64,000 nt of DNA from Oerskovia douganii (GCF_015142735.1 NZ_JACSPN010000021.1:5132-69131); one strand, 5' to 3'; counted from the first letter of the stretch, positions 25,803 through 35,512 are shown. Program-made: numbers and translations. Notes: a model not told the origin generated them from the sequence alone.

Positions 25803-26134
25803 GCAACCTCGAGCGCTGGGTGGACGCCCTCGTCGACGAGTTCGACCTGGACCGTGAGGCGGTCGACATCGGAGCGATCCTCGACCTCGCGCGGGACGCG
25901 GCGCACCGCGTCGAACGGCCCGCCGCACCCCTGACCACGTTCATCGCAGGCTACGTCGCCGGGCTGTCCGCCGGAGAGGGCGCCGACCACCCGGGCCTCG
26001 ACGCCATGGAGCGGGCCACCGAGCTCGCGCTCGCGTGGGACGTCGAGCCGACGCTCGACGAGGTCGCCAGCGAGGATGCCCCGGGCCCGGACGCGACCGG
26101 CGCGACGGGGCTCGCGACCCCCGAGAGGGCGTGA
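25799..26134 (+). CDS. DUF6457 domain protein
   Basis: A 111-residue, mostly helical acidic protein: NLERWVDALVDEFDLDREAVDIGAILDLARDAAHRVERPAAPLTTFIAGYVAG, then ATELALAW. Proteins of this type (DUF6457) commonly sit between mobA and moaD in actinobacteria and are sometimes fused to MobA, which suggests a helper role in cofactor maturation. Activity unknown. ATGA overlap with mobA, and moaD begins 1 bp after its stop. Confidence 0.75.
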   Translation: MSNLERWVDALVDEFDLDREAVDIGAILDLARDAAHRVERPAAPLTTFIAGYVAGLSAGEGADHPGLDAMERATELALAWDVEPTLDEVASEDAPGPDATGATGLATPERA

Positions 26135-26135
26135 C

Positions 26136-26372
26136 GTGCCGCAGGTCCGCTACTTCGCCGGTGCCGCCGAGGCCGCCGGCCTCGAGGCCGAGTCCCTCCC
26201 GGGGGCCTCGGTCGGGGAGCTCTTCGCGGCCATGACCGCACGCCACCCCGCGCTCGCCGACGTGCTGCCGCGCTGCTCGGTGCTCGTGGGCGGCGTGCGG
26301 ACCGCGGACCACGGGGTAGCGCTCGCGGACGACCAGCAGGTCGACGTGCTGCCCCCCTTCGCGGGCGGCTGA
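26136..26372 (+). CDS. moaD: Molybdopterin synthase sulfur-carrier subunit MoaD
   Basis: A 78-residue beta-grasp protein starting at GTG 26136. It ends in ...VDVLPPFAGG, the PP.AGG tail whose terminal Gly becomes the thiocarboxylate used by molybdopterin synthase. VRYFAGAAEAAG and LFAAMTARHPAL are typical. No moaE partner is in the window. Last gene of the moeA operon, about 30 bp before the stop of convergent mog. Confidence 0.9.
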   Translation: MPQVRYFAGAAEAAGLEAESLPGASVGELFAAMTARHPALADVLPRCSVLVGGVRTADHGVALADDQQVDVLPPFAGG

Positions 26373-26403
26373 CGGCCCCCGCTCTCCGGGGCCCCGCGAG
26401 GGC

Positions 26404-26934
26404 TCAGTGGTCCCCGCCCGCGAGCTGCGAGAACACGTGCGGCAGCAGCGGCTCGAGCACGGCCCAGCCGTCCCGCACCCCACCGGGCGAACCCGGCAGG
26501 TTGACCACGAACGCCCGCTGCCCCCGTGCTGCCGGGGCCGTCCCCACGACGCCCCGGGAGAGCACTGCGCTCGGCACCACGGTCGCGCCCCGTCGCCGGA
26601 TCGCCTCCGCGACGCCCGGCAGCTCCTGGTCCACGACCTCGGCAGTGCCCTCGGGCGTGAGGTCGCGCGGGCCGATGCCCGTGCCGCCCGTCGTGAGGAC
26701 GAGCCGTGCCCCGTCCCCCAGCGCGGAGGTGAGGGCGTCGCGGACGGAGTCGACGCCGTCGGGCACCAGACGCGCCGTGATGCGCTCGAACCCGGCGGTC
26801 TCCAGGAAGGAGACCAGGAGCGGGCCCGACCGGTCGGTCGACTCGCCGCGCGAGCCGCGGTCGGAGACCGTGACGACCGTGACCGGGAGCTGGGCGAGGG
26901 GGAAGCCCGCGTGGGGGCCGTCGAACGAGGTCAT
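26404..26934 (-). CDS. mog: Molybdopterin adenylyltransferase-type protein (MogA/MoaB)
   Basis: A 176-residue protein. VTVVTVSDRGSRGESTDRSGPLLVSFL opens the fold, and the substrate loop LVLTTGGTGIGPRDLTPEGT is diagnostic for MoaB/Mog. NLPGSPGGVRDGW near the end is the second conserved element. It adenylates molybdopterin before MoeA inserts molybdenum. It lies on the opposite strand between the moeA operon and narG, with a 130-bp divergent gap to narG that must hold both promoters. Confidence 0.9.
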   Translation of the reverse strand: MTSFDGPHAGFPLAQLPVTVVTVSDRGSRGESTDRSGPLLVSFLETAGFERITARLVPDGVDSVRDALTSALGDGARLVLTTGGTGIGPRDLTPEGTAEVVDQELPGVAEAIRRRGATVVPSAVLSRGVVGTAPAARGQRAFVVNLPGSPGGVRDGWAVLEPLLPHVFSQLAGGDH

Positions 26935-27064
26935 GGGAGCACCGTAGACAATCGCGGCGCACCGGGCGACGTGGCCTCCTCGCCAGGCAGAACCTCCCGG
27001 GACGTGGGCATACTGCGAGACAGACGAACGATCACGCACGGTCCTGCTCGCCCCAGGAGGTCAC

Positions 27065-30000
27065 ATGTCGCAGTCCACCGTCCCAGGCCCGGGCACCGAC
27101 GCCCGCGCCGAGGGCGCCCCACACCCTGAGTCCCCCGGCGGCGGGGGTGAGGACGCCCTCCTGCGGCTCGGCAAGCACCTGCGACGCGGGGAGGTCTCGC
27201 CGGACCTGCGCCAGCTCTTCCTGCAGGGGGGCCGCGACGGGGACGTCTTCTACCGGGACCGGTGGTCGCACGACAAGGTGGTGCGCTCGACGCACGGCGT
27301 GAACTGCACGGGGTCGTGCTCGTGGAAGGTGTACGTCAAGGACGGCATCATCACGTGGGAGACGCAGCAGACGGACTACCCGTCGGTCGGCCCGGACTCC
27401 CCCGAGTACGAGCCGCGAGGCTGTCCGCGCGGGGCGGCGTTCAGCTGGTACACGTACTCCCCGACGCGGGTCCGCTACCCGTACGTGCGGGGAGTGCTGC
27501 TGCGGGCGTACCGCGACGCGAAGGCCCGCACGGGCGACCCGGTGCTGGCGTGGGCCGAGGTCACGGGCGACCCGGAGACGGCGCGCGCGTACAAGCAGGC
27601 GCGGGGCAAGGGCGGCCTGGTGCGGGCGTCGTGGGAGGAGGCCGCGGAGATCGTCGCGGCGGCCCACGTGCACACGATCAAGACGTACGGCCCGGACCGC
27701 ATCGCGGGATTCTCGCCCATCCCGGCCATGTCGATGGTCTCGCACGGGGTCGGGGCCCGGTTCATCTCGATGCTGGGCGGCGCGATGCTGTCGTTCTACG
27801 ACTGGTACGCGGACCTCCCGGTCGCGTCCCCGCAGGTGTTCGGCGACCAGACCGACGTGCCCGAGTCCGCGGACTGGTGGAACTCCTCGTACTGCATCAT
27901 GTGGGGCTCGAACATCCCCGTGACCCGCACGCCCGACGCGCACTTCATGGCCGAGGCGCGCTACCGCGGCCAGAAGGTGATCGTGGTCTCGCCCGACTAC
28001 GCGGACAACACCAAGTTCGCCGACGAGTGGCTCGCGGTGCACCCCGGCACGGACGGGGCGCTCGCGCTCGCGATGGGGCACGTGATCCTCCGGGAGTTTC
28101 ACGTGGAACGTCGCACCGCGCCCTTCGTGGACTACCTGAGGAAGTACACGGACTCGCCGTTCCTCGTGACGCTCACGCCGAGCCCGGCGTCGGCTCTGCC
28201 GGGGACCGACGCCGGGGCGCACCTCACGGAGGACGTCACCTACGTCCCGGGCAAGTTCCTCACCGCGGCGGACCTCGCCGACGACGTCCTGCCGGGGGCC
28301 GCGGGCGCCGCGAACGCGGCCTTCAAGCCCGTCCTGCTCGACGCCGACGGCTCCCCCGTGATCCCGAACGGCACCCTGGGCCACCGGTTCGGCGAGGCCG
28401 ACGAGGGGAAGTGGAACCTCGACCTGGAGGGCGTGGTGCCGCTGCTGTCGACCGCGGACGGGCCGGCGGGCGCGGGGCCCGACCCGTTGACGGGGGCTGC
28501 GCCGTCGGGCCGGGGCGCCGGGGTCGAGACCGCGCGCGTGGACCTGCCGCGCTTCGACCTCTCGCCCGACCCCGAGCAGGGCGAGACGGGCCGGCACACC
28601 GGTGGCGCGGGCTCGGTCACGCGCGGCGTGCCCGTCCGGCGTGTCGGCGGGCACCTGGTCACGACGGTGTTCGACCTGCTGCTCGCACGCTACGGCGTCA
28701 ACCGTGAGGACCTGGACCTGCCCGGCGACTGGCCCACGGGCTACGACGACGCCGACTCCCCCGGGACCCCCGCGTGGCAGGAGCAGTTCACGGGCGTCCC
28801 CGCAGCTGCGGCGGCGCGGATCGGGCGCGAGTTCGCGGACAACGCCGAGAAGTCCGGCGGACGCTCGATGATCATCATGGGCGCGGGGGCCAACCACTGG
28901 TTCCACGCCGACACGATCTACCGGGCCATGCTGGCGCTGACGACCATGACGGGCTGCCAGGGCGTCAACGGCGGCGGGTGGGCGCACTACGTCGGGCAGG
29001 AGAAGTGCCGCCCGATCACGGGATGGGCCCAGTACGCGGGCGGCCTGGACTGGTCGCGGCCCCCGCGGCAGATGATCGGCACGGCGTTCTGGTACGTCGC
29101 CACGGACCAGTGGCGCTACGACGGGCTCCCGGCCGACGCGCTCGCGACCCCGTTGGGCTCGGGCATGTTCGCGGGTCGGACCACGGCCGACTGCCTGGTC
29201 GAGTCCGCGCAGCGCGGCTGGATGCCCAGCTACCCGACGTTCGACCGCAACCCGCTCGACCTCGTGGACCAGGCCGAGGCGGCCGGGGTCGCCCCCGCGG
29301 ACTACGTGGTCGACGAGCTGCGCAGCGGCGCCCTGCGGTTCGCGGTCGAGGCCCCCGACGCCCCCGAGAACTTCCCGCGCTGCGTCACGGTGTGGCGGGC
29401 CAACATCCTGGGGTCCTCCGGCAAGGGGAACGAGTACTTCCTCAAGCACCTGCTGGGGACGGACGCCGCGGTGCTCGCGGACGAGTCGGCCCCCGCGCGC
29501 AGGCCGCGCTCGATCGAGTGGCCCGAGGAGGCCCCGCGCGGCAAGCTCGACCTGCTCACGACGCTCGACTTCCGCATGACGAGCACCACGCTGTTCTCGG
29601 ACGTCGTGCTGCCCGCGGCCACCTGGTACGAGAAGCACGACCTGTCCTCGACGGACATGCACCCGTTCGTGCACTCGTTCAACCCCGCGATCAGCCCGCC
29701 CTGGCAGACCCGCACGGACTTCGACATCTTCCACACGATCGCGCGCAGGATCAGCGAGTACTCGGTCGAGCACCTGGGCGTGCGCAAGGACCTCGTGGCC
29801 GCGCCCCTGCTGCACGACACCCCCGACGCGATGTCGGTGCCGCACGGCACGATCGTCGACTCGGGAGCCGGGTCCGCGTCGCGGCCCCTGGTCCCGGGCG
29901 TGACCATGCCCAAGCTGGTCGTGGTCGAGCGCGACTACCCGGCGTTCGCCGACCGCATGGCCTCGCTCGGCCCCCTCACCGAGAAGCTCGGCATGGTCAC

Positions 30001-30994
30001 CAAGGGCGTGCAGTTCTCGCCGGGCGAGGAGGTGCGGGTCCTGGGGCAGAAGAACGGGCTCGTGCCGTCCGGCCCCGCGGCGGGCCGCCCGCGGCTCGAC
30101 AAGGACACGCACGCGTGCGAGATGATCCTCGCGCTGTCCGGCACCACGAACGGCCGCCTCGCGGTCCAGGGCTTCGAGCACGTCGAGAAGCGCACGGGGG
30201 TCGAGCTCGCGGACCTCGCGCGCGACGAGCAGGGCAAGCGCGTCACCTTCCCCGACGTCCAGTCCCGCCCGACGACGGTCATCACCTCTCCCGAGTGGTC
30301 CGGCTCGGAGCACGGGGGCCGCCGCTACACGGCCTTCGCGATCAACGTCGAGCGGCTCAAGCCGTGGCACACCCTGACGGGGCGCCAGCACTTCTTCCTG
30401 GACCACGACTGGATGGCCGAGCTCGGCGAGCAGATGCCGGTCTTCCGGCCGCCGCTCGACATGCACCGGCTCTTCCCCGACTCGCCGCCGCTGGGCGACC
30501 GCTCCCCGAGCGGCTACCCCGGCTCGCAGGGCCAGGCCGAGGTCGCGGTGCGCTACCTGACCCCGCACTCCAAGTGGTCCATCCACTCCGAGTACCAGGA
30601 CAACCTGTTCATGCTGTCGCTGTCGCGCGGCGGCCCGAACGTGTGGATGTCCCCGCGCGACGCCGACAAGATCGGGGTGCGCGACAACGAGTGGATCGAG
30701 GCGTACAACCGCAACGGCGTCGTCGTGGCCCGGGCCGTGGTCTCGCACCGCATGCCCGAGGGCACGGTCTACATGCACCACGCGACCGACCGCACGATCG
30801 ACGTCCCGCTCGCCGAGACGTCCGGGCTGCGCGGCGGCATCCACAACTCGTTGACCCGGGTGCTGCTCAAACCGAGCCACCTCGTCGGGGGCTACGCGCA
30901 GCTCGCCTTCGCGTTCAACTACCTGGGCCCCACGGGCAACCAGCGCGACGAGGTCACCACGATCCGTCGTCGTTCGCAGGAGGTGACGTACTGA
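27065..30994 (+). CDS. narG: Respiratory nitrate reductase alpha subunit NarG
   Basis: A 1309-residue molybdoenzyme, slightly longer than the roughly 1250 usual. Near the N-terminus HGVNCTGSCSWKVYVKDG plus RGCPRGA supply the His and Cys ligands of the FS0 cluster. YDWYADLPVASPQVFGDQTD holds the Asp Mo ligand region, and WGSNIPVTRTPDAHF and GVNGGGWAHYVGQEK are further landmarks. An Ala/Gly-rich insert near residues 460-520 accounts for the extra length. ATG at 27065 behind AGGAGG. It reduces nitrate at the inner face of the membrane and overlaps narH by one base. Confidence 0.96.
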   Translation: MSQSTVPGPGTDARAEGAPHPESPGGGGEDALLRLGKHLRRGEVSPDLRQLFLQGGRDGDVFYRDRWSHDKVVRSTHGVNCTGSCSWKVYVKDGIITWETQQTDYPSVGPDSPEYEPRGCPRGAAFSWYTYSPTRVRYPYVRGVLLRAYRDAKARTGDPVLAWAEVTGDPETARAYKQARGKGGLVRASWEEAAEIVAAAHVHTIKTYGPDRIAGFSPIPAMSMVSHGVGARFISMLGGAMLSFYDWYADLPVASPQVFGDQTDVPESADWWNSSYCIMWGSNIPVTRTPDAHFMAEARYRGQKVIVVSPDYADNTKFADEWLAVHPGTDGALALAMGHVILREFHVERRTAPFVDYLRKYTDSPFLVTLTPSPASALPGTDAGAHLTEDVTYVPGKFLTAADLADDVLPGAAGAANAAFKPVLLDADGSPVIPNGTLGHRFGEADEGKWNLDLEGVVPLLSTADGPAGAGPDPLTGAAPSGRGAGVETARVDLPRFDLSPDPEQGETGRHTGGAGSVTRGVPVRRVGGHLVTTVFDLLLARYGVNREDLDLPGDWPTGYDDADSPGTPAWQEQFTGVPAAAAARIGREFADNAEKSGGRSMIIMGAGANHWFHADTIYRAMLALTTMTGCQGVNGGGWAHYVGQEKCRPITGWAQYAGGLDWSRPPRQMIGTAFWYVATDQWRYDGLPADALATPLGSGMFAGRTTADCLVESAQRGWMPSYPTFDRNPLDLVDQAEAAGVAPADYVVDELRSGALRFAVEAPDAPENFPRCVTVWRANILGSSGKGNEYFLKHLLGTDAAVLADESAPARRPRSIEWPEEAPRGKLDLLTTLDFRMTSTTLFSDVVLPAATWYEKHDLSSTDMHPFVHSFNPAISPPWQTRTDFDIFHTIARRISEYSVEHLGVRKDLVAAPLLHDTPDAMSVPHGTIVDSGAGSASRPLVPGVTMPKLVVVERDYPAFADRMASLGPLTEKLGMVTKGVQFSPGEEVRVLGQKNGLVPSGPAAGRPRLDKDTHACEMILALSGTTNGRLAVQGFEHVEKRTGVELADLARDEQGKRVTFPDVQSRPTTVITSPEWSGSEHGGRRYTAFAINVERLKPWHTLTGRQHFFLDHDWMAELGEQMPVFRPPLDMHRLFPDSPPLGDRSPSGYPGSQGQAEVAVRYLTPHSKWSIHSEYQDNLFMLSLSRGGPNVWMSPRDADKIGVRDNEWIEAYNRNGVVVARAVVSHRMPEGTVYMHHATDRTIDVPLAETSGLRGGIHNSLTRVLLKPSHLVGGYAQLAFAFNYLGPTGNQRDEVTTIRRRSQEVTY

Positions 30995-32694
30995 TGCGCG
31001 TGATGGCTCAGATGTCGATGGTCATGAACCTCGACAAGTGCATCGGGTGCCACACGTGCTCGGTGACGTGCAAGCAGGCGTGGACGAACCGTACGGGCGT
31101 CGAGTACGTGTGGTTCAACAACGTCGAGACACGGCCCGGGCTCGGGTACCCGCGCACCTACCAGGACCAGGAGAAGTGGCAGGGCGGCTGGGTCCGCACC
31201 AAGCGGGGCAAGCTCAAGCTGCGCGCGGGCGGGCGGGCCAAGAAGCTCGCGACGATCTTCTCCAACCCCAAGCTCCCCTCGATCCACGAGTACTACGAGC
31301 CGTGGACGTACGAGTACGACATGCTGCTCTCGGCCCCGCAGGGCCCGCACACCCCGGTCGCCAAGCCCAAGTCCTTGCTCACGGGCGAGGACATGAAGAT
31401 CGAGTGGTCGGCCAACTGGGACGACGACCTGGGCGGGTCCAAGGAGACCATGCAGGACGACCCGATCCTGCAGCACATGAGCGAGCACGTGGCCTCGGAG
31501 TTCGAGCAGACGTTCATGTTCTACCTGCCGCGCATCTGCGAGCACTGCCTCAACCCGGCGTGCGTCGCGTCGTGCCCGTCGGGGGCCATGTACAAGCGGG
31601 CCGAGGACGGGATCGTCCTGGTGGACCAGGACCAGTGCCGCGGCTGGCGCATGTGCGTCACGGGCTGCCCGTACAAGAAGGTCTACTTCAACCACAAGAC
31701 CGGCAAGGCCGAGAAGTGCACGCTGTGCTACCCGCGGCTCGAGGTCGGCCTGCCCACGGTCTGCTCCGAGACGTGCGTGGGCCGCCTGCGCTACCTGGGC
31801 CTGGTCCTGTACGACGCCGACCGCGTGACCGAGGCGGCCGCCGTGGAGGACGAGCACGAGCTCCTCGAGTCGCAGCGCTCGGTGTTCCTCGACCCGCACG
31901 ACCCCGCGGTCATCGAGGGCGCCCGCGCCGAGGGCATCCCCGAGGACTGGATCACGGCCGCACAGGCGTCGCCCATCTGGGCGCTCATCCAGAAGTACCG
32001 TGTGGCCCTGCCCCTGCACCCCGAGTACCGCACCATGCCCATGGTCTGGTACATCCCGCCGCTGTCCCCCGTGGTCGACGTGGTCGGCTCGTCGGGCAAC
32101 GACGGCGAGGACCCGCGGACCCTGTTCGCGGCGATCTCCAAGCTCCGCATCCCGCTCGAGTACCTCGCGGGGCTGTTCACCGCCGGGGACACCGTCCCGG
32201 TCGAGCGCACCCTGCGCCGCCTGGCCGCGATGCGCACCTACATGCGGGACATCAACCTGGGCGACGAGCCCAACGAGGCCGTCGCGCGCGCGGTCGGCAT
32301 GACGGGCACCGAGATCCAGGAGATGTACCGGCTGCTCGCGATCGCCAAGTACGAGGACCGCTACGTCATCCCGACCGCGCACCAGGAGATCGCGCGCGAG
32401 CTCGAGGAGATCAGCTGCTCGCTCGACTTCGACGGCGGCCCCGGCATGGGCGGCATGGGCGGCGCGGGGCCGTTCGGCTCGTCGAGCGGGACGCCCACCC
32501 CGGTCGCTGTCGAGAACTTCCACGTGCTCCAGGCCCGCCAGACGGCCGACTCGCCCAACGGGCCGTCGACGTCCGGGCGCGTCAACCTCCTCAACTGGGA
32601 CGGCAACGGGCGGCCCGCGGGCCTGTTCCCGCCGGGCTCACCGGACGACCCCGCCGGAGGTCCCTCCGACGACGACGCCCCGGCGGTGGGCTGA
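30994..32694 (+). CDS. narH: Respiratory nitrate reductase beta subunit NarH
   Basis: A 566-residue iron-sulfur protein with four Cys groups: CIGCHTCSVTCKQAW near the start, CEHCLNPACVASCPSGAM, CRGWRMCVTGCPYKK (Trp replaces one Cys, the NarH hallmark of the 3Fe-4S cluster) and CTLCYPRLEVG...CSETC. A Gly/Met-rich and Pro/Asp-rich tail (about residues 480-566) is longer than usual. It passes electrons from NarI haem to NarG. Ribosome site AGGAGG lies within the end of narG. Confidence 0.96.
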   Translation: MRVMAQMSMVMNLDKCIGCHTCSVTCKQAWTNRTGVEYVWFNNVETRPGLGYPRTYQDQEKWQGGWVRTKRGKLKLRAGGRAKKLATIFSNPKLPSIHEYYEPWTYEYDMLLSAPQGPHTPVAKPKSLLTGEDMKIEWSANWDDDLGGSKETMQDDPILQHMSEHVASEFEQTFMFYLPRICEHCLNPACVASCPSGAMYKRAEDGIVLVDQDQCRGWRMCVTGCPYKKVYFNHKTGKAEKCTLCYPRLEVGLPTVCSETCVGRLRYLGLVLYDADRVTEAAAVEDEHELLESQRSVFLDPHDPAVIEGARAEGIPEDWITAAQASPIWALIQKYRVALPLHPEYRTMPMVWYIPPLSPVVDVVGSSGNDGEDPRTLFAAISKLRIPLEYLAGLFTAGDTVPVERTLRRLAAMRTYMRDINLGDEPNEAVARAVGMTGTEIQEMYRLLAIAKYEDRYVIPTAHQEIARELEEISCSLDFDGGPGMGGMGGAGPFGSSSGTPTPVAVENFHVLQARQTADSPNGPSTSGRVNLLNWDGNGRPAGLFPPGSPDDPAGGPSDDDAPAVG

Positions 32695-33443
32695 TGGGCC
32701 TGTTCCGCACGTCCTCGACGACGACGTTCCTGCCCCGCCCGACGGCGCGCTCGCCCCGCCTGGAGCCCCTCGCCCCGGTCCGGGCCACGCCCGCGCAACG
32801 ACGCACCACGCACATGGCCGCCTCGCTCCTGCTCGACTACCCCGACGCCGCGACGCTCGCCGCGGCGCGCGAGGTGCGCGGCGTCGTCGGGCAGCTTCCC
32901 GACGCCGTGCAGACGCGGCTCGAGGCGTTCCTCGACGACCTCGAGGCCGGTGAGCCCGCCGCGCTCGAGGCGCGCTACGTCGCGACGTTCGACCTCAAGC
33001 GCAAGTGCTCGATGTACCTGTCGTACTACGCCGCCGGCGACACCCGGAAGCGCGGCATGGCGCTCGTGCGGTTCGTGCAGGCCTACCGGGCCGCCGGCTG
33101 GGAGGTCGACGGCGAGGAGCTGCCCGACTACCTGCCCATGGCCCTCGAGTTCTCCGCGCGCGCGACCACGCGCGACGAGGAACGGATCGCCGCAGGCTTG
33201 CTCGGCTCGCACCGCCAGGGCATCGAGGTCCTGCGCTCGGCGCTCGCCGCGCTGCCGAGCCCGTACGCGCTCGTCGTCGAGGCCGTGTGCCTGACCCTGC
33301 CCCCGCTCGACGCCGAGACCGAGCGCCGCTACCTCGAGCTCGTGACGTCCGGTCCGCCGACCGAGATGGTCGGGCTCACCGCGATGGGCCCGCTCGAACC
33401 GTTCGCGCCCGCCGGGGCGCCGCCTGAGGAGGTGCGCCGATGA
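32694..33443 (+). CDS. narJ: Nitrate reductase molybdenum cofactor assembly chaperone NarJ
   Basis: A 249-residue helical protein of the TorD/NarJ family. MAASLLLDYPD opens the family core after an N-terminal extension of about 40 residues, followed by YVATFDLKRKCSMYLSYYAAGDTRKRGMALV and ELPDYLPMALEFSA, typical NarJ blocks. It helps insert the Mo cofactor into NarG before membrane docking and is not part of the final enzyme. Overlaps narH by one base and narI by four. Confidence 0.94.
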   Translation: MGLFRTSSTTTFLPRPTARSPRLEPLAPVRATPAQRRTTHMAASLLLDYPDAATLAAAREVRGVVGQLPDAVQTRLEAFLDDLEAGEPAALEARYVATFDLKRKCSMYLSYYAAGDTRKRGMALVRFVQAYRAAGWEVDGEELPDYLPMALEFSARATTRDEERIAAGLLGSHRQGIEVLRSALAALPSPYALVVEAVCLTLPPLDAETERRYLELVTSGPPTEMVGLTAMGPLEPFAPAGAPPEEVRR

Positions 33444-34201
33444 CCGGAGCGAGCACGGGAGACATCCTGCTGTGGGTCGTCTTCCCCTACGTGACGTTCG
33501 CCGTGTTCGTCGTCGGGTCCGTGTGGCGGTACCGCTACGACAAGTTCGGCTGGACCACCCGGTCGAGCGAGCTCTACGAGAAGAACCTGCTCCGGTTCGG
33601 GTCGCCCCTGTTCCACTTCGGGCTGCTGTTCGTCATCCTGGGGCACGTCCTGGGGCTCGTGATCCCCGAGACCTGGACGCAGGCCGTGGGCATCGACGAG
33701 AACGCGTACCACTTCGTCGCGACGTACATGGGCTCGCTCGCTGCCGTCGCGCTCGTCGCCGGGCTGCTCATCCTCATCTACCGGCGGCGCAAGACCGGTC
33801 CCGTGTTCCTCGCGACGACGCGCATGGACAAGGTCATGTACGTGTTCCTCGCCGCGTCGATCCTGCTGGGGGCGTGGGCCACGGTCGACACCCAGCTCCT
33901 CGCCGAGAACCACGGCTACAACTACCGCGAGACCATCTCGCCCTGGTTCCGTTCCCTCTGGTACTTCCAGCCGCAGCCGGCACTCATGGAAGGCGTGCCC
34001 GCCGCGTTCCAGCTGCACATCGTCGCGGCCAACCTGCTGTTCATCCTGTGGCCCTTCACGCGGCTCGTGCACGCGTTCTCGGCGCCCGTGCCGTACATCT
34101 TCCGGCCCTACATCGTGTACCGGTCACGCGACGCGTCCGTCGCGTCCCGCGAGCCGCGGCCGGGGTGGGACCCGTCGGAGAGGCCGGGGTCGAAGCGGTA
34201 G
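33440..34201 (+). CDS. narI: Respiratory nitrate reductase gamma subunit NarI
   Basis: A 253-residue membrane cytochrome b with five predicted segments. FGSPLFHFGLLFVILGHVLGL carries the first pair of haem His residues and FQLHIVAANLLFILWPFTRLVHAFSAP the second pair. WRYRYDKFGWTTRSSELYE matches the first loop. It oxidises quinol and sends electrons to NarH. ATGA overlap with narJ. The operon ends here, and no two-component NarXL pair follows. Confidence 0.95.
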   Translation: MTGASTGDILLWVVFPYVTFAVFVVGSVWRYRYDKFGWTTRSSELYEKNLLRFGSPLFHFGLLFVILGHVLGLVIPETWTQAVGIDENAYHFVATYMGSLAAVALVAGLLILIYRRRKTGPVFLATTRMDKVMYVFLAASILLGAWATVDTQLLAENHGYNYRETISPWFRSLWYFQPQPALMEGVPAAFQLHIVAANLLFILWPFTRLVHAFSAPVPYIFRPYIVYRSRDASVASREPRPGWDPSERPGSKR

Positions 34202-34327
34202 GGGGCTGCGGCGTCGGCCCTGCGTGACCGAGGACACCTGGGCCGGACGTGACGAGCCCCGACTCATTCTCAGGAACTATCAGGCCATCTAAGGAAACTC
34301 CTTATAGACCGTGAGACACTCTGAGAC

Positions 34328-35512
34328 ATGGACGCTTCCAGCAATCCCTACACTCCAGGTGCGGGTCGTACTCCGCCTGCCTTGGTGGGGAGGACTTCCG
34401 AGCTCGATGCCGCAGACCTTCTGATGCGTCGCACGCAGAACGGTCTCACAGGCCGCAGTCTGATGCTCTATGGGCTTCGGGGCGTCGGAAAGACAGTGCT
34501 GCTCAACGAGATGCGACGCCGGGCCGAAGGCCATGGTTGGCTCACCGCGATGATCGAGGCCAAGCAGGATCGTCAGGGAGCAGAGCAGTCGCGCGCCCGA
34601 CTCGCGCGCGAGCTCACCGCAGGCGCTCGTAGCGTCCGCACATGGCGCGCCAGGGCCACCGACAAGGTCAAGGAAGCCCTGAGCACGATCGAGTCCTTCT
34701 CCATCAAGGCAGGCGTCGGGCCGGTCAGCGGTGACCTCACCATCAGGGCTTTCGGACGTGCTGACTCCGGGAACATCGAGATGGATCTTGAGGACCTGGT
34801 GGCTGACGTCGTCCCGGCCCTCCGCGAGGCGAACATCGGGATGGCCCTCTTTGTCGATGAGATTCAGGACCTCGACTCCGCGACGCTCACTGCCCTCCTG
34901 GCAGCCCAGCACCGGGCTGCTCAGAACGACTGGCCGTTCTACGTCTTCGGGGCGGGCCTTCCGGTCGTACCCGCAGTCCTGGCCGAGGCGCGCTCGTATG
35001 CTGAGAGGCAGTTCGACTACCGCAACATCGACCGCTTGAGCCCGGCAGAGGCACAAGAGGCTCTGTCCGGACCTGCAGCGGCAGCCAATGTCGCATTCCT
35101 ACCGGAGGCGCTCACGCGGCTGCTCGAATCGGCTCGCGGCTACCCCTACTTCCTCCAGGTCTACGGAGATCAGGTCTGGCAGTGCGCGGCCGAATCCCCC
35201 ATCCAGCTGATCGATGCCGAGGTCGCGATCACCTTGGGCACCGGCGAGCTCGACCGAAGCCTCTTCGCCTCACGGTGGGAGCGTGCCACGCCGAAGCAGA
35301 AGCAGCTCATGGCCGCCATGGCCGAAGACCCGGGCCCCAGCGCACTGCCCGACCTGGTATCCCGGATGGGCAAGAAGAAGCCCGCCGACCTGAGCGTCTT
35401 CCGTGACGAGCTCATCAAGAAGGGGCTGATCTACTCACCTGACCGAGGCATCCTCGACTTCACCGTCCCCCTCATGGCTGACTTCATCCGGCGCCACGCG
35501 GACGAGGTCTGA
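34328..35512 (+). CDS. Stand-alone AAA/P-loop ATPase, probably acquired
   Basis: A 394-residue ATPase. Walker A is GLRGVGKT (residues 49-56) and the Walker B region is MALFVDEIQDLD (about residue 175). ALVGRTSELDAADLL is the opening of the AAA_16/archaeal-ATPase-like group. The C-terminal 100 residues look like a winged helix (ATPKQKQLMAAMAED..., ELIKKGLIYSPDRGILDFTVPLMADFI). Codons are visibly richer in A and T than in neighbours, and the leader is AT-rich, suggesting lateral transfer. It has no operon partner. Similar proteins occur in prophages and defence loci, but function is not known. Confidence 0.75.
   Translation: MDASSNPYTPGAGRTPPALVGRTSELDAADLLMRRTQNGLTGRSLMLYGLRGVGKTVLLNEMRRRAEGHGWLTAMIEAKQDRQGAEQSRARLARELTAGARSVRTWRARATDKVKEALSTIESFSIKAGVGPVSGDLTIRAFGRADSGNIEMDLEDLVADVVPALREANIGMALFVDEIQDLDSATLTALLAAQHRAAQNDWPFYVFGAGLPVVPAVLAEARSYAERQFDYRNIDRLSPAEAQEALSGPAAAANVAFLPEALTRLLESARGYPYFLQVYGDQVWQCAAESPIQLIDAEVAITLGTGELDRSLFASRWERATPKQKQLMAAMAEDPGPSALPDLVSRMGKKKPADLSVFRDELIKKGLIYSPDRGILDFTVPLMADFIRRHADEV

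Noticed and set aside
27032-30880. 1282-codon open frame on the minus strand opposite narG
   Set aside because: It is the antisense shadow of narG; the translation is Arg/Gly/Val/Asp-rich low-complexity sequence without motifs, whereas narG shows all cofactor-binding motifs.
30919-32523. Long minus-strand frame opposite narH
   Set aside because: Same shadow effect of high-GC codons; narH on the plus strand has the full Cys pattern.
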